Below, piece after piece: positions 17,634-26,020 of a stretch of DNA of 64,000 bases (the first letter of the stretch is position 1; each line of letters opens with the position of its first letter). Below the pieces are notes generated by a model. That model saw nothing but the letters and a program-made list of their open reading frames with translations. It was not told the origin of the DNA and searched no databases. The stretch is from positions 3,501,237-3,565,236 of the forward strand of contig CP126123.1 of the NCBI GenBank assembly GCA_030123605.1. The letters run 5' to 3'. The position numbers and the translations under genes were made by a program. The stretch is from Nitrospira sp. (GTDB taxonomy: Bacteria > Nitrospirota > Nitrospiria > Nitrospirales > Nitrospiraceae).

Positions 17634-19265
17634 GTGGTTGGGCCTATGTGTGCGGCGACGGCGTGCCGTCCCGCCGCCTTAAGGGAGGTGGTTCCCATTT
17701 CTCTCGACGTTGGTGCGTCCATTGTCATCGGGTTGTTGGGAGCGGTGTTCGGCGCCGGTCTCTACGAGTTGTTGCGTCGGCGGTCTGCCTTGGCGCGGCG
17801 GTCGCAGGCTGAAGAGCAGTCGGTACAGATCGTTCAAGCGGCTCAGCGGGAAGCCGAGACGGTGTTGAAAGAGGCCAAGCTGGAAGCTAAAGATCTGGTC
17901 TTTCAGTCCAGGACGGAGTTGGAGAAAGAGCAAAAGGTGAAGTTGGCGGAGATCTCGAACGCGGAGCGGCGGGTTGTCCAGCGAGAGGAGGGGCTGGAGA
18001 AGAAGGCCGGTGTCCTCGACAAGCGGGACCACGAGGCTCTGAAACGTGAGCAAGAACTCCTCATGCGTGAGGAGGGATTGACCCAGAAGGAGACGGCTTG
18101 TGAGCAGGCTGTCAAGCAGCATCGCGAGGCGCTTGAACGGGTCGCCGGCCTGACGGCTGAGGAGGCCAAACGGCAACTCATCCAGGAAATGGAAAGTCAG
18201 GCCCGGTTGGATGCAGCAGGCCTGGCAAAGCGCATGCTCGAAGAGGCGAAGGAAAATGCGGAGCGGGAGGCGCGTGAGATTATCGCCTGTTCCATTCAGC
18301 GTGTGACCCGTGATTATGTCAATGAAGCGACGATTTCAGTCGTGTCGATTCCCAATGATGCGATGAAGGGCCGGATCATCGGCCGGGAGGGGCGAAATAT
18401 CCGGGCGATCGAAGCGGCGACGGGCATTGATCTCATCATCGATGAGACGCCCGAGGCGGTCATTATTTCAGGGTTCGATCCGCTGCGCCGTGAAATCGCC
18501 AAGGTGTCGCTCGAACGGCTCATGCACGATGGGCGTATCCATCCGACCCGCATCGAAGAGATCGTCGAAAAGGTGAAGACAGATGTTGAGAAGCTGATGA
18601 TCGAAGAGGCCGAAAAGGTCATCTTCGAGGTCGGCTTGTCCGATTTCCATCCTGAATTGGTCAAGGTGCTGGGACGGCTCAAGTATCGCACCAGCTATGG
18701 ACAAAACAATCTGTACCATGCCCGGGAAGCGGCCTACATCTGCGGCATCATGGCTTCCGAGCTGAAACTCGACGTGAAGCTCGCCAAGCGGGGCGCCCTG
18801 TTGCACGACATCGGTAAGGCCGTGAGTCATGAGGAGGAGGGCCCGCATGCCATGTTGGGTGCGGAGATCGCCAAGAAATACGGCGAGCACCCCAAGGTTG
18901 TGAATGCCATCGCGGCGCATCACGAACAGGTCGAGGCGATATGTCCGGAAACGGTCTTAGTAGCGGCGGCGGAAGCACTGTCTGCCGCACGCCCCGGCGC
19001 CCGCCGTGAAGCGTTGGAATCCTATGTGAAGCGGTTGGAGAAGCTGGAGTCGTTGGCCACCGTGCATAAGGGCGTTCAGAAGGCCTATGCGATTCAAGCT
19101 GGCCGCGAAATTCGCGTGATCGTGAAGCAGGAAGATCTGACGGATCCGGAATGTTTCCAGCTTTCTCGGGACTTGGCGAAGAAGATCGAGCAGGAGCTGA
19201 CCTATCCGGGCCAAATCAAGGTAACGGTCATCCGGGAGAGCCGTTTCGTTGATTTCGCGAAGTGA
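17634..19265 (+). CDS. rny: ribonuclease Y
   Basis: RNase Y is a membrane-anchored endoribonuclease that starts mRNA decay. The product has an N-terminal membrane helix (SIVIGLLGAVFGAGLYEL), a long coiled coil (residues ~50-230), a KH domain (GRIIGREGRNIRAIE) and an HD domain with metal residues in HDIGKAVSHEEEGPH and AAHHEQ. Length from the GTG at 17634 is 543. The family start is usually just before the membrane helix: GGGAGG at 17682-17687 would serve an unusual ATT start at 17697 (522 residues), so the true N terminus is uncertain. It is followed 4 nt later by the ymdB homologue. Confidence 0.93.
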   Translation: MVGPMCAATACRPAALREVVPISLDVGASIVIGLLGAVFGAGLYELLRRRSALARRSQAEEQSVQIVQAAQREAETVLKEAKLEAKDLVFQSRTELEKEQKVKLAEISNAERRVVQREEGLEKKAGVLDKRDHEALKREQELLMREEGLTQKETACEQAVKQHREALERVAGLTAEEAKRQLIQEMESQARLDAAGLAKRMLEEAKENAEREAREIIACSIQRVTRDYVNEATISVVSIPNDAMKGRIIGREGRNIRAIEAATGIDLIIDETPEAVIISGFDPLRREIAKVSLERLMHDGRIHPTRIEEIVEKVKTDVEKLMIEEAEKVIFEVGLSDFHPELVKVLGRLKYRTSYGQNNLYHAREAAYICGIMASELKLDVKLAKRGALLHDIGKAVSHEEEGPHAMLGAEIAKKYGEHPKVVNAIAAHHEQVEAICPETVLVAAAEALSAARPGARREALESYVKRLEKLESLATVHKGVQKAYAIQAGREIRVIVKQEDLTDPECFQLSRDLAKKIEQELTYPGQIKVTVIRESRFVDFAK

Positions 19266-19269
19266 GTGA

Positions 19270-20055
19270 ATGGTCATGAAGGTTCTGATGATCGGCGATA
19301 TCATGGGCGAGCCAGGGCGACGGGCCGTGGCTCGCCTGCTGCCGAAACTCGTGGCCAACCGCACCATCGATGTGGTGGTAGGAAACGGGGAAAATGTGGC
19401 GGGGGGATTCGGCATCACTCCAGACTTGGTCGATGACCTCTTCGATCTTGGAGTATCGGTGATCACCACCGGGAATCACGCCTGGGACAAGAAGGAGATC
19501 CTGGACGTGTTTCCTCGTGAGCCGCGTCTCCTACGTCCTGCCAACTATCCGGCCGGAGTGCCAGGGGGAGGTAGTTATGTGTGTACCACCCCGGGCGGCG
19601 AGTCGCTGGGGATTCTACATCTGATGGGGCGAGCCTTCATGCCGACGATCGATTGTCCGTTTCAGGTCGGTAAGCGTGAGGTCGAGCGGCTCAGGGCGCA
19701 GGCGTCCGCGATCGTGGTGGATATGCATGCCGAAGCCACGTCCGAAAAGATGGCGATGGGACATTACCTGGACGGGATGGTGACGGCCGTGGTGGGAACC
19801 CATACACATGTGCAGACGGCCGATGAACAGATCCTTCCGAAAGGTACGGCCTACATCACGGACATCGGGATGACCGGACCGCTCCATTCGGTCATCGGCA
19901 TCAAAAAAGAGCTGGCGATCGAAAAGTTTCTCACTGGGATGCCCCGTCGTTTTGAGGTGGCATCGGGACCGACCGTGTTCTGCGCCGTCCTGCTCGACCT
20001 AGATGCGACGCTCGGCAAGGCTCTGTCCATCGAGCGAATCAGAGTGGTGGATTGA
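19270..20055 (+). CDS. YmdB/TIGR00282-family metallophosphoesterase
   Basis: A 261-residue dinuclear metal phosphoesterase with GDIMGEPGRRA, NGENVAGGFG, TGNHAWDKKE and GTHTHVQTAD, covering all metal-ligand motifs. In Bacillus the homologue YmdB hydrolyses cyclic nucleotides and affects biofilm and RNase Y-dependent decay. Adjacency to rny (4-nt gap) is conserved across many phyla and supports a shared role in RNA metabolism or signalling. A second ATG sits 6 nt downstream. Confidence 0.9.
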   Translation: MVMKVLMIGDIMGEPGRRAVARLLPKLVANRTIDVVVGNGENVAGGFGITPDLVDDLFDLGVSVITTGNHAWDKKEILDVFPREPRLLRPANYPAGVPGGGSYVCTTPGGESLGILHLMGRAFMPTIDCPFQVGKREVERLRAQASAIVVDMHAEATSEKMAMGHYLDGMVTAVVGTHTHVQTADEQILPKGTAYITDIGMTGPLHSVIGIKKELAIEKFLTGMPRRFEVASGPTVFCAVLLDLDATLGKALSIERIRVVD

Positions 20056-20091
20056 TCGTTCATACAGCCATTCCGTCCGGCTCGGTGAGAC

Positions 20092-21450
20092 ATGACCGGG
20101 CGTAATACTTCCCTCCAAACGCTCCTCTCCGTGTCCGATGTGACGCGGCTCATTCGAGACTCCCTTGAGCAGCAGTTCCGGGACATCTGGATCGAAGGGG
20201 AAGTCTCCAATCTTCGCATGCCGAGTTCCGGGCATCTGTATTTCACCATGAAGGATGAACAGAGCCAGCTTCGCAGTGTGCTGTTTCGGTCGGGAGCGTC
20301 CAGGCTTCGATTCTCGCTTCAGGAAGGGATGTTGATCGTCGCGCGGGGGCGCCTCTCGGTGTACGAACCACGCGGTGAGTATCAATTCGTCGTCGATATG
20401 GTCGAACCGAAAGGCATCGGCGCGCTTCAGCTGGCGTTCGAGCAACTGAAGGAGCGGTTGGCGCAGGAGGGATTGTTCGACGAGGCGCGCAAACGTCCTT
20501 TGCCCGCATTTCCATGGACCATCGGCGTCGTGACTTCCCTCACCGGGGCCGCCATTCGCGATATCGTAGCGGTGCTCCGTCGTCGCTGTCCTCTCGTTAA
20601 TATCTTGATTGCGCCGGTTCCGGTTCAGGGGGACGGGGCTGCTGAGTCGATTGCCGACGCCATTACGGCCTTGAGCGGGATACCGCAGGTGGAGGTCATG
20701 ATCGTCGGGCGCGGCGGAGGGACTTTGGAGGATCTGTGGGCCTTCAACGAAGAAGTGGTCGTGCGCGCCATTGCCCGGTCTCGGGTACCTGTCGTCTCGG
20801 CCGTCGGGCATGAAATCGATGTGACCCTCTCGGACTTTGCCGCGGATTACCGCGCTCCGACTCCCTCTGCCGCTGCGGAGGCGGTGGTGCCGGTGCTGGA
20901 GGAGATCGTGGAACGGTTGGGCGAAACAACCGGTCGCCTTCGACGGACGATGCAAACCGTTCTGCTGATGCAACGGCATCGCTGGGACAGGTCCGTCGGC
21001 CTGTTGCGTGAAACACGGTTTCGGATTCAAGCACAGGCTCAGCGTGTGGATGAATTGAGCGATGAAATGGTGCGCTCGTTCAAAGATCGTCTGGCCCTGC
21101 TGCAGCGTTCCACGGTGGACCACCGACATGCCCTGCTGGCTCGGAGCCCGCAAGGCAGAATCCGGACTTCACTGGTGCTGCTCCCTCAGCTCTGTAAGCG
21201 GTTGGAACAGGAGGCCCGTCGAGGGCTCATTCACCGAAAGCAATCGATTGGGTCACACATGTCCGCCCTTGATGCCCTCAGTCCTTTGGCTATCTTAAGA
21301 CGAGGGTATAGTGTCGTCCAAACCGTTCCGGTCGGACAGATCGTGCGACGTGTGTCCGATGTGGCGGTCGGGGATCTGGTTCACGCTCGTCTTTCCGAGG
21401 GACAACTCTTGTGCCTTGTCAAAGAGGTGCTGCCTCACCCCGTGTCTTGA
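20092..21450 (+). CDS. xseA: exodeoxyribonuclease VII large subunit
   Basis: A 452-residue protein with an N-terminal OB fold (VSDVTRLIRDSLEQ..IWIEGEVSN) and the catalytic XseA domain (GVVTSLTGAAIRDI; RGGGTLEDLWAFNEE; SAVGHEIDVTLSDF), then a coiled coil. With several XseB subunits it degrades single-stranded DNA in both directions. It starts 36 nt after ymdB. A small hairpin (CCGAG 21456-21460 with CTCGG 21478-21482) lies in the gap to xseB. Confidence 0.95.
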   Translation: MTGRNTSLQTLLSVSDVTRLIRDSLEQQFRDIWIEGEVSNLRMPSSGHLYFTMKDEQSQLRSVLFRSGASRLRFSLQEGMLIVARGRLSVYEPRGEYQFVVDMVEPKGIGALQLAFEQLKERLAQEGLFDEARKRPLPAFPWTIGVVTSLTGAAIRDIVAVLRRRCPLVNILIAPVPVQGDGAAESIADAITALSGIPQVEVMIVGRGGGTLEDLWAFNEEVVVRAIARSRVPVVSAVGHEIDVTLSDFAADYRAPTPSAAAEAVVPVLEEIVERLGETTGRLRRTMQTVLLMQRHRWDRSVGLLRETRFRIQAQAQRVDELSDEMVRSFKDRLALLQRSTVDHRHALLARSPQGRIRTSLVLLPQLCKRLEQEARRGLIHRKQSIGSHMSALDALSPLAILRRGYSVVQTVPVGQIVRRVSDVAVGDLVHARLSEGQLLCLVKEVLPHPVS

Positions 21451-21507
21451 CCTCACCGAGGGGGCAGGCAATAATGCCTCGGCCCGTGAATCTGTAAGGG
21501 AGCTCCT

Positions 21508-21771
21508 GTGGCCGCGATAAAGTTTGAGTATGCGATGGCGAGATTGGAAACGATCGTCGCCGAACTCGAGAAGGGAGACCTTCCGCTTGATGACTCGCTG
21601 AAGATCTTCGAAGAAGGGATCAGGCTGTCGAAAACCTGCCTCAAGATGCTGGAAGATGCCGAACGGAAGGTGGAAATCCTGGTGCAAGAAAAGGATGGGA
21701 AGAAGCGGATTCAAGCATTTTCTGTCGGTGATGACGCGGTCGAGCGTACCGACGAACCATCCGGCGGATGA
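21508..21771 (+). CDS. xseB: exodeoxyribonuclease VII small subunit
   Basis: An 87-residue helical protein with the typical beginning KFEYAMARLETIVAELEKGDLPLDDSLKIFEEGI. Translation starts at the GTG at 21508, after AAGGGAG. XseB helices wrap the XseA coiled coil to build the functional nuclease. In many bacteria ispA and dxs lie between xseB and tlyA; here both are missing and tlyA follows after 52 nt. Confidence 0.93.
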   Translation: MAAIKFEYAMARLETIVAELEKGDLPLDDSLKIFEEGIRLSKTCLKMLEDAERKVEILVQEKDGKKRIQAFSVGDDAVERTDEPSGG

Positions 21772-21823
21772 ATCAGTCTGTGTGCCACCAACTCCGCTGC
21801 GTGCCTCAGTCTCCATTGATGAT

Positions 21824-22594
21824 ATGACCCACCGGTTGCATTCGGAAAGGCAACGACTCGACCGTGCGTTGGTCAGTCGGGGGGTAGCCGCCAGTCGTGA
21901 GGAGGCTGCCAGGCTTATCATGGCAGGCCTTGTTCGCGTGGATGGGGCGGTGGTCGATAAGTCGGCCAAACTTATTTTGCCGGATGCTGATGTCGTGTTG
22001 GTGGGGCGTGGGTCGCCCTATGTCGGTCGCGGCGGCGACAAGTTGGCGGCAGCGCTGGATCACTTTCAGGTCAATCCGAAGGGGATGGTCTGTTTCGACA
22101 TCGGTTGTTCCACCGGAGGATTCACCGATTGTCTCCTGCAGCGGGGCGCCACACGCGTGTACGCCGTGGATGTCGGATATGGACAGTTCGATTGGCGCCT
22201 TCGGCAAGATTCGCGCGTGGTGTTGATGGAACGGACCAACATCCGGCACCTTGAATCGGGTGCAATCCGAGACCCGATCGACCTGATCGTCATCGACGTG
22301 TCGTTCATTTCGCTCACCCTCGTCCTGCCGTGTGTAGAGCCGTATTTGGCGGAATCCGGTTTCGTCATCACGTTGATCAAACCGCAGTTTGAAGTGGGAA
22401 AGGGGCTTGTCGGACGAGGAGGAATCGTGCGCGATGATGGTTTGCGGCAGGCCGTCACCGAGAAAGTGGTGAGTTGTGCGAAGCAAATAGGGTTGGAGTT
22501 GATGGGACGGATGGATTCGCCCATCGAGGGGCGGAAGGGCAATCGGGAAATCCTGGCGTGGTTCGGGCGTGGAGTGGGCGCAGTCGTAAGGTAG
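21824..22594 (+). CDS. tlyA: TlyA-family rRNA 2'-O-methyltransferase
   Basis: A 256-residue protein with an N-terminal S4 RNA-binding domain (RLDRALVSRGVAASREEAARLI) and an FtsJ-type Rossmann domain with the SAM loop FDIGCSTGGFTDCL and catalytic-type Lys in LIKPQFEVGKG. TlyA methylates ribose of cytidines in 16S/23S rRNA. I chose the ATG at 21824, because upstream in-frame sequence to 21656 merely re-reads xseB. Haemolysin naming in older databases is misleading. Confidence 0.9.
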   Translation: MTHRLHSERQRLDRALVSRGVAASREEAARLIMAGLVRVDGAVVDKSAKLILPDADVVLVGRGSPYVGRGGDKLAAALDHFQVNPKGMVCFDIGCSTGGFTDCLLQRGATRVYAVDVGYGQFDWRLRQDSRVVLMERTNIRHLESGAIRDPIDLIVIDVSFISLTLVLPCVEPYLAESGFVITLIKPQFEVGKGLVGRGGIVRDDGLRQAVTEKVVSCAKQIGLELMGRMDSPIEGRKGNREILAWFGRGVGAVVR

Positions 22595-22749
22595 CAAGGG
22601 CAGATCGATGATCGGGGGCGTCTCTCTTCAGAGCCGAAAGGACAAGACGAAAACACTTTGCTGAAGTGTACGGAAGGTGTACTCTGACTCTCGATCATAG
22701 GGGCGAGGGGGCTTCCGGATCAGCCGAGAAGGGAGATGTGAGGAGACGT

Positions 22750-23673
22750 ATGAAAGTTTTGGTTACCGGAGGAGCGGGGTTTATCGGGTCACATGTGGTG
22801 GATCGCCTGCTCCAAGAGGGGCACGAGGTGGTGGTCGTCGATAACCTCGTCACGGGAAAACGGAAAAACGTTCCCAAGGCGGTGCAATTCTACAAGCTTG
22901 ATATCGAAAATCCCAAGCTGGAACGGGTGTTTCGCAATGAACGACCAGCGGTCGTTTTCCATCTGGCGGCGCAGATGAACGTCCGTCGTTCGGTTGAAGA
23001 TCCGATGTTTGATGCGCAGGTCAATGTGCTCGGGACATTGAGCGTCCTGGATCAGGCTTCCAAACATGGCGCGCGGAAGGTCATTTTTTCGTCGTCGGGT
23101 GGAGCCATCTACGGAGAGCAACGGACCTTTCCCGCCCCTGAAACCCACGTCACCCAACCGCTGTCTCCCTACGGCATCAGCAAGTTGTGCGGAGAGCACT
23201 ATCTTTCTTACTACAATCGACTGAGTGGTCTTCAGGTCGTGAGCCTTCGCTATGCCAATGTCTATGGTCCGCGACAAGATCCCGAGGGAGAAGCAGGGGT
23301 CGTGGCGATTTTCATTCAAAAAATGTTGCATCGAGAACAGGCGGTGGTGAATGGAAATGGCCGTCAGACACGCGATTTCGTGTTTGTGGAGGATGTCGTC
23401 GAGGCGAACTTGATGGCCATGGGGCCTGAAGTCGAGGGAATTTACAACGTGGGAACCGGCGTTGAGACGTCCATCAACGATCTGTTTCGAGTTGTCGTCG
23501 ATCTCACCAAGGTGGAGTTCAAGGAAATACACGGACCGGCTAAAAAAGGTGAGCAGGCCAGAAGCGTCATCGATGCTACTAAGCTTCGCCATCAACTTGG
23601 GTGGGAACCCAAGGTTGACCTGCGTGAGGGGCTTAGGCGGACAGTTGAATACTTTCGCGAACGACTCGGGTAG
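22750..23673 (+). CDS. NAD-dependent sugar-nucleotide epimerase/dehydratase
   Basis: A 307-residue extended short-chain dehydrogenase. The NAD motif is VTGGAGFIGSHV at the N terminus and the catalytic pair is Y-x3-K in SPYGISKLCGE (~residue 145), with the supporting serine in FSSSGGAIYGE. It resembles UDP-glucose 4-epimerases (GalE-like) and probably makes a sugar precursor for cell-surface polysaccharide. Substrate is unknown. The start at 22750 lies shortly after a GAGGAG ribosome site; the in-frame extension to 22666 has no support. Confidence 0.88.
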   Translation: MKVLVTGGAGFIGSHVVDRLLQEGHEVVVVDNLVTGKRKNVPKAVQFYKLDIENPKLERVFRNERPAVVFHLAAQMNVRRSVEDPMFDAQVNVLGTLSVLDQASKHGARKVIFSSSGGAIYGEQRTFPAPETHVTQPLSPYGISKLCGEHYLSYYNRLSGLQVVSLRYANVYGPRQDPEGEAGVVAIFIQKMLHREQAVVNGNGRQTRDFVFVEDVVEANLMAMGPEVEGIYNVGTGVETSINDLFRVVVDLTKVEFKEIHGPAKKGEQARSVIDATKLRHQLGWEPKVDLREGLRRTVEYFRERLG

Positions 23674-23683
23674 ACACCTTGAA

Positions 23684-24004
23684 TTAGTAACGGGGAACCG
23701 ACGGGTCTACTTGGATAGACCAAGCATCGATGCCGCCGATCAAATTTTTCACGTTTCCGAACCCTTGCTGTAACAGAAATCCCGTCGCATCTGCGCTTCT
23801 CATTCCATGGTGGCAATAGGCGATAATCTCCGCGTTGCGATCGAGTTTGTTCAAGGATTGTGGAAGGCTGGCCAATGGGACCAATACGGATCCTTCCAGT
23901 TTGGCAAGCGCATATTCCCACGGTTCCCGAACATCCACAAGCACAAGCTTTTCGCCTTTATCCAGCCGAGATTTCAGATCCTTGGGGGTGATTGTGAAGC
24001 TCAT
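23684..24004 (-). CDS. rhodanese-like single-domain sulfurtransferase
   Basis: A 106-residue cytosolic rhodanese domain. It opens with TPKDLKSRLDKGEKLVLVDVRE, and the active-site cysteine sits in the loop CHHGMRSA (~residue 65). Such proteins carry persulfide sulfur for thiolation reactions or detoxification. It is convergent with the epimerase gene (10-nt gap). No partner sulfur gene is adjacent. Confidence 0.88.
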   Translation of the reverse strand: MSFTITPKDLKSRLDKGEKLVLVDVREPWEYALAKLEGSVLVPLASLPQSLNKLDRNAEIIAYCHHGMRSADATGFLLQQGFGNVKNLIGGIDAWSIQVDPSVPRY

Positions 24005-24356
24005 CGTGTACCTCCATCTACTCCAGATGCGAGATCATAAGGGAGCCTGAAAAGGGGTGTCAACTCCGGTGCGTTCATGGATGTGCTGCATAGTATGGTT
24101 CAAGGTTAGAGGTTCGGAAACCGAAAAGATACAGCGTGGAGGAGTGGAAAGGGTGGTGCCTGCTCTTTGACTCGAACAGAATTTCGTTCAAGGAGAAGTG
24201 GTCGTTTTTGGTCGAATTGTGCAAATCTTGCCTGGTCGATAGCCGAAACCTTGGGTGAAAATGTGCGAAAATTATTTATAAGTTACTGATTATCAATGAA
24301 CCATTCGTGGCTTGCAGTTATGGGAGGCACGGAAGTTGCTTTTTCCGTGAGGAGTC
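24005..24356. other. 352-nt intergenic stretch, AT-rich in its second half
   Basis: Between the divergent rhodanese and cutA genes. The part 24220-24300 is clearly richer in A/T than the surroundings (aaaattatttataa and similar words). I see no ORF, tRNA or stable hairpin, only the possible sigma-54 site listed separately. Confidence 0.5.
24326..24340 (+). promoter_or_regulatory. possible sigma-54 promoter upstream of cutA
   Basis: GGCACG-N4-TTGCT with the GG and GC dinucleotides 12 nt apart, as in -24/-12 promoters. The predicted transcription start (~24351) is only about 6 nt before the cutA GTG, which would leave almost no leader, so the site may be coincidental. Confidence 0.3.
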
Positions 24357-24686
24357 GTGGAAGAAGGTCGATCCGAGGTCGTTGTATTCGTCACCGCCTC
24401 TTCAAGTGACGAGGCCGAGCGAATCGGGAAAGTGGTAGTGGATTCTCGGTTGGTTGCCTGTGCCAATATTTTGCCAGCCGTCCGCTCCATCTTTCACTGG
24501 AATAATAAAGTCAATGTAGAGAGTGAATGCCTGATCATCATGAAAACCACTTCGGATCGATTTTCGGACCTCGAAGCAGCCATTCGACAGCATCATAGTT
24601 ATAGCGTTCCGGAAATCATTGCGCTCCCGATCATCGCCGGATCGATACCTTACTTGAATTGGATTACGGCCGAAACACGCAAGTAG
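24357..24686 (+). CDS. cutA: CutA1-family divalent-cation tolerance protein
   Basis: A 109-residue trimeric ferredoxin-like-fold protein, with VVVFVTASSSDEAERIGKVV at the start, RLVACANILP (~residue 38) and YSVPEIIALPI near the end, the family signature. CutA binds copper in vitro; its in vivo role is unsettled. It begins at a GTG after GAGGAG-like bases. No other metal gene is beside it. Confidence 0.92.
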   Translation: MEEGRSEVVVFVTASSSDEAERIGKVVVDSRLVACANILPAVRSIFHWNNKVNVESECLIIMKTTSDRFSDLEAAIRQHHSYSVPEIIALPIIAGSIPYLNWITAETRK

Positions 24687-24721
24687 TTGATTTTAATGAC
24701 GCATAATTTCAAAACAAAGGG

Positions 24722-24750
24722 TTGACCATCAAGTGTGAGAACAGTACACT
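24722..24750 (+). promoter_or_regulatory. sigma-70-like promoter for the M23 peptidase gene
   Basis: TTGACC at 24722-24727, a 17-nt spacer and TACACT at 24745-24750, about 60 nt before the ATG at 24811. Confidence 0.5.
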
Positions 24751-24810
24751 GCGATGAGTTTGGATGGTCTGAGTTCCTCAGGATGAATCCGTGAAGGAGA
24801 GAGGGCGTCT

Positions 24811-25830
24811 ATGAGTCAGCAAACGACCGAAACGAGTGATGCCTACACTGTCGTCGTCTTTCGTGGTTCGTCTTCCAAACCGCTTCGGTTTAGCTTCCCA
24901 CGGAAATTCGTTCGTAAACTTTTGATCCTGGTCGCAGTTTTGATTGTGGCGGACCTGCTCGTGATCTCTCATTATGTCATACGGACCGGAGAAGTGTGGC
25001 AGCTGTCTGCGTTTAGGGCTGAAGCGATGAGTGCGCGTGAACAAACCGCTGCCTTTTCCTCCGCGATTGACGATTTGAAAAAGCGTCTTTCCACCATGGG
25101 CGAAGTAAATCAACGACTTCGGGTCATGTTGGGGATCGATACGACCAAACCGTCCGGTGACCTGGCGAACGGGCGAGGAGGCGACGATGGTCCAATGCCT
25201 GACGGTAAGGAAGGTGTGCAGATAGTTGGTTCATCCGCATCTGGAATGGACCAGCGGCAGCAAGTTTCTGAGGCGCATGATGGCAATCAGTTAGAGGTCG
25301 GTTTCGCGGCAGAGAATATTGAGGAAGTCGCTCAGCAGGTTCGCGAAAGCATTGATGCTCTCGCACGCGAAGCGACGCATCAAGAAGAGGCACTCCAAAG
25401 TCTCACTCAAATTGCTGAACAGCGCTCGGCTCAATGGGCTTCAACCCCGTCGATTTGGCCCGTGCGTGGTTGGGTAACTTCAGGGTTTGGACCCCGTGTC
25501 TCGCCGTTCACTGAGAAGCCCGCCTGGCATGATGGCCTCGACATCGGTGCTTCTCCGAATGCTCCTGTCCAGGCTCCTGCACTTGGGCGTGTGGTCACCG
25601 TTGCCTTTGACTCGAAAATGGGCAATATGCTCAAACTTGACCATGGGTTCGGTATCGAAACGGTGTATGGGCACCTTGCCAAGTCTTTGGTCAAGGAAGG
25701 CCAACGGGTCAAGCGCGGTGATGTCGTGGCTCTTGTCGGGAGCACCGGCCTTTCTACAGGTCCGCATCTTCATTATATGGTGAAGAAAAACGGCCAATCG
25801 CTTGATCCGACCAAATTCATTCTCGATTAA
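24811..25830 (+). CDS. M23-family peptidoglycan endopeptidase, membrane-anchored
   Basis: A 339-residue protein: cytoplasmic N terminus, one membrane helix (residues ~32-52, LLILVAVLIVADLLVIS), a periplasmic coiled coil (~65-210) and a C-terminal LytM domain. The zinc ligands are intact: HDGLD (~245), YGHL and HLHY near the end. It should cut peptide crosslinks in peptidoglycan, or act as an activator as in EnvC/NlpD types, but the intact motifs favour catalysis. A promoter lies at 24722-24750 and a hairpin terminator at 25861. Confidence 0.9.
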   Translation: MSQQTTETSDAYTVVVFRGSSSKPLRFSFPRKFVRKLLILVAVLIVADLLVISHYVIRTGEVWQLSAFRAEAMSAREQTAAFSSAIDDLKKRLSTMGEVNQRLRVMLGIDTTKPSGDLANGRGGDDGPMPDGKEGVQIVGSSASGMDQRQQVSEAHDGNQLEVGFAAENIEEVAQQVRESIDALAREATHQEEALQSLTQIAEQRSAQWASTPSIWPVRGWVTSGFGPRVSPFTEKPAWHDGLDIGASPNAPVQAPALGRVVTVAFDSKMGNMLKLDHGFGIETVYGHLAKSLVKEGQRVKRGDVVALVGSTGLSTGPHLHYMVKKNGQSLDPTKFILD

Positions 25831-25860
25831 TTGTTCTTCTTCTGTCCGACTTCTGTACAC

Positions 25861-25880
25861 GACCGACCTTCGGTCTTTCT
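25861..25880 (+). terminator. possible intrinsic terminator after the M23 gene
   Basis: GACCGA (25861-25866) pairs with TCGGTC (25870-25875) around a 3-nt loop, followed by TTTCT. The stem is short, so termination may be partial. Confidence 0.4.
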
Positions 25881-25994
25881 CAATCTCCGCTCCGCCGCTC
25901 CTCCCCTAGCAAGCTCTCGCCGGGTGATATTCAGTTGAAGGTATCGTACGTGTTGAGGCGGGCGAGAACCATGGTATACCTACGTTTTAACGAA

Positions 25995-26010
25995 CATCTT
26001 TAAAAAGATG
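25995..26010 (+). promoter_or_regulatory. 16-bp palindrome in the fhs leader
   Basis: CATCTTT-AA-AAAGATG lies 10 nt before the fhs ATG at 26021 and includes the probable ribosome site (GATGAGGG). It could be a repressor site or a hairpin that hides the ribosome site. Confidence 0.35.
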
Positions 26011-26020
26011 AGGGCATTGT

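Noticed and set aside
21656..21823. N-terminal extension of tlyA
   Set aside because: It is an out-of-frame reading of xseB; the S4 domain begins just after the ATG at 21824.
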